A DNA stretch of 21,094 nucleotides from Pseudomonadota bacterium (GTDB lineage Bacteria; Pseudomonadota; Alphaproteobacteria; Sphingomonadales; Sphingomonadaceae): positions 1 to 21,094 of the forward strand of contig JAEWCW010000074.1 in the NCBI GenBank assembly GCA_023390415.1, written 5' to 3'. The position numbers and the translations under genes are program-made. The notes beneath the pieces are model-generated. The model was not told the DNA's origin, ran no database searches, and saw nothing but the letters and a program-made list of their open reading frames with translations. Below are positions 15,599 to 21,094 of this stretch, in pieces. How positions within the stretch are numbered: position 1 is the stretch's first letter; every line of letters begins with the position of its first letter.

Positions 15599-15607
15599 GG
15601 CCATACT

Positions 15608-15720
15608 CGTCATGCCAGCGAAGGCTGGCATCTCAGGACGAGAACGCGCCGTCACATGTGCAGGGCTGCACAGGCGCCGAGCGAACCCCCGCCGAGATCC
15701 CAGCCTTCGCTGGGATGACG
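15608..15720. repeat. Inverted-repeat element with hairpin arms
   Basis: Two 27-base arms (15608-15634 and 15694-15720) are inverted copies matching at 25 of 27 positions. Each arm is also its own 8-bp hairpin: ATGCCAGC-GAAG-GCTGGCAT (15612-15631) and ATCCCAGC-CTTC-GCTGGGAT (15697-15716). Between them GTGCA-GGGC-TGCAC (15658-15671) forms a smaller dyad. The arm resembles a dispersed intergenic repeat that I recall as frequent in sphingomonads, recognisable by spurious translations such as PAFAGMT. It starts 9 bases after the flavoprotein stop and may end its transcript or protect its 3' end. Confidence 0.85.
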
Positions 15721-15744
15721 GTCTCGCTCGGGGCGCTTCTGCCG

Positions 15745-15774
15745 TTGAAAGCTGCGGCGAGAGGCGCCTACAGT
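15745..15774 (+). promoter_or_regulatory. Candidate promoter of SH3 gene, possibly leaderless
   Basis: TTGAAA (15745-15750), 18 bases, then TACAGT (15769-15774). The expected start of transcription, about 6-7 bases after the -10, would fall at or next to the ATG at 15780, leaving no room for a ribosome site; AAGG at 15775-15778 is too close to work normally. Confidence 0.45.
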
Positions 15775-15779
15775 AAGGC

Positions 15780-16268
15780 ATGTTTCGTCGCGCCTTTCTG
15801 ACCGCCCTCGTTGCCGCCGCCGCTCTCGTCCAGACCTCCGCGGAGGCGCAGCGCGAGCGGCAGCCGCCTTATTGGGTCTCGATCTCCGCCGGCGACGCGC
15901 TAATGCGCACCGGGCCGGGCCAGAATTATCCGGCCGTCTGGCGCTACGTTCGGCGCGGCATGCCGATGCGCGTGGTCGAGACCTATCCGAATTGGCGCAA
16001 GCTCCAAGACCCGGAAGGCGCGACCGGCTGGATGCTCGTGCGCCTGCTCAGCGACGCGCGCACCGCGATGGTGACCGGAACCGAGGTTCGGCCGCTCCAT
16101 GCCAGCGCCGAGGAAGGATCGCCCGTCCGCTTCCGCGCCGAACCGGGCGTGATCGGCCGGATCGAGAGCTGCGACGGCGGCTGGTGCGAGATCAACGTGG
16201 ACGGCCGCCGCGGCTTCATCCGCGAGAGCTTCCTGTGGGGCGTCGATCGCGCGGAGGCGGTGGACTGA
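15780..16268 (+). CDS. Exported bacterial SH3-domain protein
   Basis: A 162-residue protein with a signal peptide (about residues 1-23, FRRAFLTALVAAAALVQTSAEA) and two SH3b-like units. The first runs from about residue 31: YWVSISAGDALMRTGPGQNYPAVWRYVRRGMPMRVVE, then WRKLQDPEGATGWM; the RTGPG and GWM parts are typical. The second begins near GTEVRPLHASAEEGSPVRFRAEPG and ends GGWCEINVDGRRGFIRES, with Cys130 and Cys135 probably forming a disulfide in the periplasm. Such proteins are thought to bind cell-wall peptides or serve as envelope adaptors. No enzyme domain is attached. It is followed after one base by the DUF6916-like gene, so the two are likely co-transcribed. Confidence 0.9.
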   Translation: MFRRAFLTALVAAAALVQTSAEAQRERQPPYWVSISAGDALMRTGPGQNYPAVWRYVRRGMPMRVVETYPNWRKLQDPEGATGWMLVRLLSDARTAMVTGTEVRPLHASAEEGSPVRFRAEPGVIGRIESCDGGWCEINVDGRRGFIRESFLWGVDRAEAVD

Positions 16269-16269
16269 C

Positions 16270-16545
16270 ATGACCGGCATGACCCTCGCCGACTTCACGG
16301 TCGGAACCGACTACGAGGCGCAGCGCGGCGGCGGGGCCTGGCCGCTGACCTTGACCGCGGCGGAGGCGCTGCAAGGGTCGCCCCGCGAAGGCGGCGGCTT
16401 CCGGCTGGAGTTTCAGGGCGCTTCGGACGTCATCCTGGAGCAGGGCATCTACACCTTCACCGGCGACGGCGAGACGCGGGAAATCTTCATCGGCCCGATC
16501 GCGCGCGACGAGAATGCGACGACCTACGAGGCGGTGTTCTTCTAA
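16270..16545 (+). CDS. DUF6916-like small protein
   Basis: A 91-residue protein of unknown function. The pattern LADFTVGTDYEAQ... LTLTAAEAL ... FRLEFQGASDVILEQGIYTFTG ... EIFIGPIARDENATTYEAVFF fits the all-beta DUF6916 family as I remember it; these proteins are often near phage-tail-like or collar genes, but none is seen here. The ATG is one base after the SH3 stop, with GGAGG at 16253-16257 (12 bases away); a second in-frame ATG at 16279 is an alternative start. No signal peptide. Its stop TAA overlaps the stop TAG of the convergent acetyltransferase gene. Confidence 0.75.
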   Translation: MTGMTLADFTVGTDYEAQRGGGAWPLTLTAAEALQGSPREGGGFRLEFQGASDVILEQGIYTFTGDGETREIFIGPIARDENATTYEAVFF

Positions 16546-17051
16546 TCGGCCGGCTGCAGCGGCGCCCAGCGGAGCAGCTTGTAGATGCCCTTGTCGGCGA
16601 CCTCGACGAAGCCGAGGCGGTCGTAGAGGCGGCGGGCCGGGTTCATATATTCGACGTGGATCGAGACGCTGAGGCCGCGCGCCGCGGCGTCATCCTGAAC
16701 GTCGCGAAGCAGCGCGGCGCCCCAGCCCCTGCCGCGCGCGGCGGGGAGCAGCGAGATGTCGACGATCCGGACGTCGCCCTCATTCTCCCAGAGATAGAGC
16801 CGCCCGACCGCCTCGCCGTCATGGATGAGCAACAGCCATTCGGCGCCCTCATAGGCGCGGCTATAATGGCTGTGCTGCGCCTCATGCTGCTGTTGAAGGA
16901 AGGCGCGCTGGATGTCCTCCGGCCAGCCGGTCGCAGCGACCTCCTCGGCCCGGGTCGAGGCGTAGAGCGCGGCGAGAAAGGGGAGGTCGTCGTCCGTGGC
17001 CGGTCGCATGGAAAGGCCGAGCGGGGCGGCGCGGGTGAAGGGCGGCGGCAT
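16542..17051 (-). CDS. GNAT-family N-acetyltransferase
   Basis: A 169-residue acetyltransferase using acetyl-CoA. From LSMRPATDDDLPFLAALYAST the fold runs through EWLLLIHDGEAVGRLYLWE, VRIVDISLLPAARGRGWGAALL (the R/Q-x-x-G-x-G/A acetyl-CoA loop) and VEYMNPARRLYDRLGFVEV. The substrate is unknown. The frame is open far upstream, but that part is the shadow of otsB on the other strand. I set the start at ATG 17051, which leaves a 66-base gap to otsB; ATG 17009 (MRPAT) is an equally family-like alternative, and neither has a good ribosome site. Convergent with the DUF6916-like gene, sharing four bases at the stops, and divergent from the trehalose operon. Confidence 0.87.
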   Translation of the reverse strand: MPPPFTRAAPLGLSMRPATDDDLPFLAALYASTRAEEVAATGWPEDIQRAFLQQQHEAQHSHYSRAYEGAEWLLLIHDGEAVGRLYLWENEGDVRIVDISLLPAARGRGWGAALLRDVQDDAAARGLSVSIHVEYMNPARRLYDRLGFVEVADKGIYKLLRWAPLQPAD

Positions 17052-17117
17052 CGCGAAGCGGTGTAGCGCGACAGCGCGGGGTTGAGAATTGGGCGGTGCA
17101 TTGCGTAACGGGGCGCC

Positions 17118-17852
17118 ATGGCCGACCGCTTGCCGCCGCCGCCGCCCGAACTCCTCGATGGCGCGGCCCTGTTCCTCGATTTCGACGGCACGCTCGTCGA
17201 GCTCGCCCAGACGCCGGACGCGATCCGCGTGCCGGGCGACCTTCCGGACCTCCTCCATGCGCTCGCCGCGCGGCTGGGCGGGCGCCTCGCCATCGTCAGC
17301 GGACGTTCGCTTGGCGATCTCGATCGCCACGTCGCCTGCGACGGCATTGCCATGTCGGGCTCGCACGGCCTCGAGCTTCGGCTTGCCGACGGCCGCGTTC
17401 GGGCACTGGCTAGCAACGGGGAGCTGGAGGGGGCTCGAGCGCGGATTCGCCGCTTCGCCGCGGATGTGGAGGGGCTGCTGGTGGAGGAGAAGCCGGCGAG
17501 CATTGCGCTCCATTATCGGCTCGCGCCGGAGCGCGGGGGCGAGGTGCTGCGCCTGATGGACGCGCTCGCCGCCGAGACCGGGCTTGTCGTCCAGCTCGGC
17601 AAGATGGTCGCCGAGCTGCGGCCGCCCGGGGGCGACAAGGGCGACGCCGTCGAAACGCTGATGAGGGAACCCGGCTTTGCCGGTGCGCGTCCTCTCTTCA
17701 TGGGAGACGATCTGACCGACGAGCACGCGTTCGCCGCCGCCGCAGCCATGGGCGGTGCCGGCATATTGGTGGGCGAGGCGCGGGAGACCGCGGCCCGATA
17801 CAGGCTGGAGAGCGTGGCTGCCGTTGCGGCCTGGCTGAAGGCCGCCGCATGA
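17118..17852 (+). CDS. otsB: Trehalose-6-phosphate phosphatase
   Basis: A 244-residue HAD phosphatase that removes phosphate from trehalose 6-phosphate, the last step of the OtsAB pathway in the cytoplasm. Motif I is LFLDFDGTLVE (Asp21 nucleophile, Asp23), motif II VSGRS (Ser61), the cap includes GSHGLE and IALHYR, motif III GGDKG (Lys174) and motif IV MGDDLTDEHAF (Asp197, Asp198). The length is normal. The ribosome site before ATG 17118 is weak (GGGGC). Its stop overlaps the next start as ATGA (17849-17852), showing an operon with the GH15 gene and otsA. The product and otsA are separate proteins here, not the fused form found in eukaryotes. Confidence 0.95.
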   Translation: MADRLPPPPPELLDGAALFLDFDGTLVELAQTPDAIRVPGDLPDLLHALAARLGGRLAIVSGRSLGDLDRHVACDGIAMSGSHGLELRLADGRVRALASNGELEGARARIRRFAADVEGLLVEEKPASIALHYRLAPERGGEVLRLMDALAAETGLVVQLGKMVAELRPPGGDKGDAVETLMREPGFAGARPLFMGDDLTDEHAFAAAAAMGGAGILVGEARETAARYRLESVAAVAAWLKAAA

Positions 17853-19630
17853 GGGACCTCAATCTCTGGCCGATCGGCAATTGCCAGGTGAGCGCGCTGG
17901 TCGACGCAGCCGCAGGCATGGTCTGGGGCTGCTCGCCCGCCGTCGACGGCGATCCGCTCTTCTGCGCCCTGCTCGAGCCGAAGGGCGAGGTCCGCGGCGA
18001 GTGGCGAATCTCGGTCGAGAAGCAGGCGCGGGTCGAGCAACGCTACCTCAAGAACACGCCGATCCTGATCACGCGGCTGATCGATTCCGACGGCGCCGCC
18101 GCCGACGTCTACGATTTCTGCCCGCGCTTCGAACGGAGCGGCCGGATGTACCGGCCCGTCGCTTATTGCCGGGTGGTTCGTCCCGTCTCGGGAGCGCCGC
18201 GGGTCCGCGTTTTGCTCGATCCGGCGACCGGCTGGGGCGCCAAGTCGGCCGAGCGGACCAGCGGCACCAACCATATTCGCTACTTGCTGAAGCCGCAGCC
18301 GCTGCGCCTGACCACCGACGCGCCGGTTGGCCATGTTCTGGAGGGGCGCGCCTTCCGACTGGAGAAATCGCTCCATTTCTTCCTCGGACCGGACGAGCCC
18401 TTCGTCGGCAATCTCGGCCACAGCGTCGCCGCGATGCTGCTCCAGACCAGCGACGAATGGCGCGCCTGGGTGCGCGGCCTCGCAATCCCGCTCGAATGGC
18501 AGGAAACCGTGATCCGCGCCGCGATCACGCTGAAGCTCTGCCAGCATGAGGAAACGGGCGCGATCGTCGCGGCGCTCACCACCTCGATCCCGGAGGCCGC
18601 CAATTCGGGCCGCAACTGGGACTATCGCTACTGCTGGATCCGCGACGCTTATTACACCGTCCAGGCGCTCAACCGGCTCGGCGCGCTCGACGTCCTCGAA
18701 AATTACCTCAGCTATCTGCGCAACATCGTCGATGCCTCGCCGGACGGCTTCATCCAGCCGCTCTACGCGGTGTCGGGCGAGCCGCGGCTCGACGAGCGCG
18801 AGGCCGAGGCGCTGGCCGGCTATCGCGGGATGGGACCGGTCCGGGTCGGAAACGCCGCCTACAGCCAGGTGCAGCACGACGCCTACGGCCAGATCGTCCT
18901 CTCCAACGCCCAGGCCTTTTTCGACGAGCGGCTGTTCCGGCCGGCGACCGCCGAGGATTTCGCGGCGCTCGAGCGGGTCGGCGAGCAGGCCTGGAAGACC
19001 CACGACAAGCCCGATGCCGGCCTTTGGGAGTTCCGCACCCGCACCGGGGTCCACACCTACTCCGCGGTCATGAGCTGGGCGGCGTGCGACAGGCTCGGCA
19101 ATATCGCGGAGAAGCTGGGGCTCGCCGACCGTGCCGCGCACTGGCGGGAGCGCGCCGCCGAGACTCACCGCAGGATCGAGGCGGACGCCTGGATCGAGGG
19201 GGAAGGGCGGTTCGGCGCCAGCTTCGGCGGGTCCGAGCTCGACGCCAGCCTGCTCCAGCTCATCGACATGCGCTTCCTGGAGCCCGACGATCCGCGCTTC
19301 CTCGCCACCTTCCAGGCGGTCGAGCTCGGCCTCAGGCGCGGCGAACATATGCTGCGCTATGCGGCCGAGGACGATTTCGGCCTGCCCGAGACGGCGTTCA
19401 ACTTCTGCACCTTCTGGCTGATCGAGGCCCTGCACATCGTCGGGCGGAAGGACGAGGCGCGGGCGCTCTACGAGAAGATGCTGGAGCGGCTCACGCCCGC
19501 GGGCCTGCTCAGCGAGGACACCGACTTCGAGACTGGGGAGCTGTGGGGTAACTATCCGCAGACCTATTCGTTGGTCGGGCTGATCAACTGCGCGGGCCTA
19601 CTTTCTAAACCGTGGAGCAGCGTCAGATGA
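17849..19630 (+). CDS. GH15 glycoside hydrolase (glucoamylase/trehalase type)
   Basis: A 593-residue enzyme with no signal peptide, so cytoplasmic. The N-terminal beta-rich domain opens LNLWPIGNCQVSALVDA, as in GH15 proteins of this subgroup. The (alpha/alpha)6 barrel carries NSGRNWDYRYCWIRDAYYT, the hallmark GH15 segment. DAGLWEFR contains Glu394, the likely general acid, and LLSEDTDFETGELWGNYPQTYS contains Glu556, the likely base (assigned by pattern). Family members hydrolyse alpha-glucosidic bonds with inversion; intracellular relatives in mycobacteria are trehalases. Lying between otsB and otsA with ATGA overlaps at both ends, a trehalose-related substrate is probable; glucoamylase on maltodextrin is the alternative. 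The middle position implies that the operon makes and breaks the same sugar, perhaps for turnover after osmotic stress. Confidence 0.9.
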   Translation: MRDLNLWPIGNCQVSALVDAAAGMVWGCSPAVDGDPLFCALLEPKGEVRGEWRISVEKQARVEQRYLKNTPILITRLIDSDGAAADVYDFCPRFERSGRMYRPVAYCRVVRPVSGAPRVRVLLDPATGWGAKSAERTSGTNHIRYLLKPQPLRLTTDAPVGHVLEGRAFRLEKSLHFFLGPDEPFVGNLGHSVAAMLLQTSDEWRAWVRGLAIPLEWQETVIRAAITLKLCQHEETGAIVAALTTSIPEAANSGRNWDYRYCWIRDAYYTVQALNRLGALDVLENYLSYLRNIVDASPDGFIQPLYAVSGEPRLDEREAEALAGYRGMGPVRVGNAAYSQVQHDAYGQIVLSNAQAFFDERLFRPATAEDFAALERVGEQAWKTHDKPDAGLWEFRTRTGVHTYSAVMSWAACDRLGNIAEKLGLADRAAHWRERAAETHRRIEADAWIEGEGRFGASFGGSELDASLLQLIDMRFLEPDDPRFLATFQAVELGLRRGEHMLRYAAEDDFGLPETAFNFCTFWLIEALHIVGRKDEARALYEKMLERLTPAGLLSEDTDFETGELWGNYPQTYSLVGLINCAGLLSKPWSSVR

Positions 19631-21036
19631 GCCGGCTCATCATCATCTCCAACCGGGTCTCGACGCCGCGCGGCGAAGGCCAAGGCTCGCAGGGCGGCCT
19701 CGCGGTTGCGCTTGCGGCGGCGCTGCGCGACCATCGCGGCCTGTGGTTCGGCTGGTCGGGCGAGAAGACCGAGGAATTCACCGGCCAGATCAACCTGCAG
19801 CGCCACGAAGGCGTGACGACGGCGACGATCGACCTCGAGGAGCAGGACGTCGAGGAATATTATAACGGCTACGCGAACCGGACTTTGTGGCCTTTGCTCC
19901 ACTACCGGATCGACCTGGCCGAATATGACCGGAGCTTCGCCGGCGGCTACGAACGGGTGAACGAGCGGTTCGCGGACACTGTCGCGCCCTTGATCGAGCC
20001 GGACGACCTCGTCTGGATCCACGATTACCACCTCATCCCGCTCGGCCAGCAGCTGCGCGAGCGCGGCCTCAAGAACCGGATCGGCTTCTTCCTCCATATC
20101 CCCTGGCCGCCGGCGCGATTGATGGTCTCGCTGCCCTTCCACGAGGGGCTCGTCCTCTCGATGCTCGCCTACGACGTGATCGGATTCCAGACCGAGGAAT
20201 GGCTGGAGAGCTTCCTCCATTACGTCCAGCGCGAGCTGGGCGGCGAGGTGGACGGTGACGGCACGATCCGGATCGGCAAGCGGTCGGTCCATGTCGCGGC
20301 CTATCCCATCGGGATCGATTTCGAGGAGTTCGCAGCCGCTGCGGCGAGCCCGGAGGCGCTCGAGGCCTGCGCCCGCCTCAAGGAGAGCGCAGGCGACCGC
20401 AAGGCGATCATCGGCGTCGACCGGCTCGATTATTCCAAGGGCCTCGAGGAGCGTTTCCTCGGCTACCGCCGCTTCCTCGAGGAGCATGAGGACCAGGCCG
20501 GCCGCGTCTTCCTGCTCCAGATCGCGCCGCCCTCGCGCGCCGAGGTCGAGACCTACGGCATCATCCGCGAGCGGCTGGACGAGTTGAGCGGGCGGATCAA
20601 CGGCGAGTTCGCCTCGGTCGACTGGGTGCCCATACGCTACGTCAACCAGGGCTATCCGCGGGAGGAGCTGGCCGGCTTCTACCGCGCCTCGCCGATCGCT
20701 CTGATCACGCCTCTGCGCGACGGGATGAACCTGGTCGCGAAGGAATATGTCGCCGCGCAGGATCCGGAGGATCCGGGCGTGCTCATCCTCTCGCGCTTCG
20801 CCGGCGCCGCGCTGCAGATGAAGGAGGCCCTGCTGGTCAATCCCTACAGCAAGGAGGAGATTAGCGACGCCATCCACCGCGCCTTGCACATGCCGCGCGA
20901 GGAACGGATCAGGCGCTGGCGGTCGCTCTACGAGAGCGTGAAGAGGGAGGACGTCGTCGCCTGGCGCAAGGGCTTCGTCGAGGCGCTCGCCGGAGCGCCG
21001 GGCCGCCAGGCGCGGATCGACCGCGAAGCGAGCTGA
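19627..21036 (+). CDS. otsA: Trehalose-6-phosphate synthase
   Basis: A 469-residue GT20 enzyme joining UDP-glucose and glucose 6-phosphate into trehalose 6-phosphate. Seen are ISNRV (Arg10), SQGGL (20-25), Tyr79 and Trp88 of the acceptor site (EYYNGYANRTLWPL), WIHDYHL (Asp133), FFLHIPWPP (His157), GVDRLDYSKG (Arg266, Lys271) and PLRDGMNLVAKEYV (Asp365 to Glu373), all in the usual order. The ATG at 19627 overlaps the GH15 stop as ATGA and has GGAG at 19614-19617, nine bases away; a GTG at 19612 would add five residues and is less likely. The length is near the E. coli enzyme (474). The 58 bases after the stop hold only a G/C-rich run; no clear terminator is visible. Confidence 0.97.
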   Translation: MSRLIIISNRVSTPRGEGQGSQGGLAVALAAALRDHRGLWFGWSGEKTEEFTGQINLQRHEGVTTATIDLEEQDVEEYYNGYANRTLWPLLHYRIDLAEYDRSFAGGYERVNERFADTVAPLIEPDDLVWIHDYHLIPLGQQLRERGLKNRIGFFLHIPWPPARLMVSLPFHEGLVLSMLAYDVIGFQTEEWLESFLHYVQRELGGEVDGDGTIRIGKRSVHVAAYPIGIDFEEFAAAAASPEALEACARLKESAGDRKAIIGVDRLDYSKGLEERFLGYRRFLEEHEDQAGRVFLLQIAPPSRAEVETYGIIRERLDELSGRINGEFASVDWVPIRYVNQGYPREELAGFYRASPIALITPLRDGMNLVAKEYVAAQDPEDPGVLILSRFAGAALQMKEALLVNPYSKEEISDAIHRALHMPREERIRRWRSLYESVKREDVVAWRKGFVEALAGAPGRQARIDREAS

Positions 21037-21094
21037 ACGCCCAACGAGAAGGGGAGGCGGCGTTAGCCCCCGCCCCCGGTACCCCACCCAGGGG

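Noticed and set aside
15595..15801. 68-codon frame across the repeat element (contains IPAFAGMT)
   Set aside because: The translation comes from the inverted repeat; such PAFAGMT peptides are a known by-product of these intergenic repeats, and the frame runs into the SH3 gene.
17052..17726. N-terminal extension of the GNAT protein (frame open to 17726)
   Set aside because: This part lies opposite otsB and has no recognisable fold; the GNAT domain is complete from 17051 or 17009.
21037..21094. G/C-rich tail after otsA as a terminator
   Set aside because: Runs such as GGGGAGGCGG and CCCCCGCCCC pair only imperfectly and no T run follows before the window ends.

Overview
The window is GC-rich (high-60s percent by eye) and packed with genes: there is no gene-free stretch longer than about 200 bases. 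Gene content and style point to an alphaproteobacterium, most likely a sphingomonad. The supporting signs are a DnaB with alphaproteobacterial-type insertions, a FAT GUY-type response regulator, paired S9 peptidases, a GDSL autotransporter, and an inverted-repeat element of the ATCCCAGC-CTTC-GCTGGGAT type that I recall from sphingomonad genomes. This taxonomic call is inference; no rRNA gene is present. I found no tRNA, rRNA, CRISPR array, insertion sequence, integrase or phage gene.

Layout from left to right. (1) 1-1564: the 3' part of a B12-type radical SAM gene of RiPP maturation (the gene starts left of the window), overlapping a 104-codon gene whose pattern resembles a stand-alone peptidase propeptide. 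This is the most novel-looking part. (2) 1663-3180: dnaB, the replicative helicase. (3) 3245-7578: two exported serine peptidases of family S9, one DPP/acylaminoacyl-peptidase-like and one prolyl-oligopeptidase-like, ended by a perfect 12-bp hairpin shared with the convergent gene. (4) 7621-10872, minus strand: a single-domain response regulator, then selO (protein AMPylase), then astD (arginine catabolism), closely spaced or overlapping and perhaps co-transcribed. A candidate general-stress (EcfG-type) promoter lies upstream of the regulator. (5) 11011-12870, minus strand: an autotransporter GDSL esterase with its own terminator, divergent from (6) 12993-14117, a GT4 glycosyltransferase. (7) 14192-15598: a nitronate-monooxygenase-like flavoprotein with an extra cysteine-rich C-terminus, followed by the inverted-repeat element. 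(8) 15780-16545: an exported SH3-domain protein and a DUF6916-like small protein, converging on a GNAT acetyltransferase (16542-17051, minus). (9) 17118-21036: otsB, a GH15 glycoside hydrolase and otsA, joined by two ATGA start/stop overlaps into a trehalose module.

Most of the window is ordinary chromosomal content. Parts worth a second look are the radical SAM/propeptide-like pair, the stress-type promoter and dyad before the response regulator, the four-cysteine tail of the flavoprotein, the repeat whose two hairpin arms carry compensatory changes, and the coupling of a probable trehalose-degrading enzyme to the two trehalose-synthesis enzymes. All calls come from reading motifs by eye; no database search was run.
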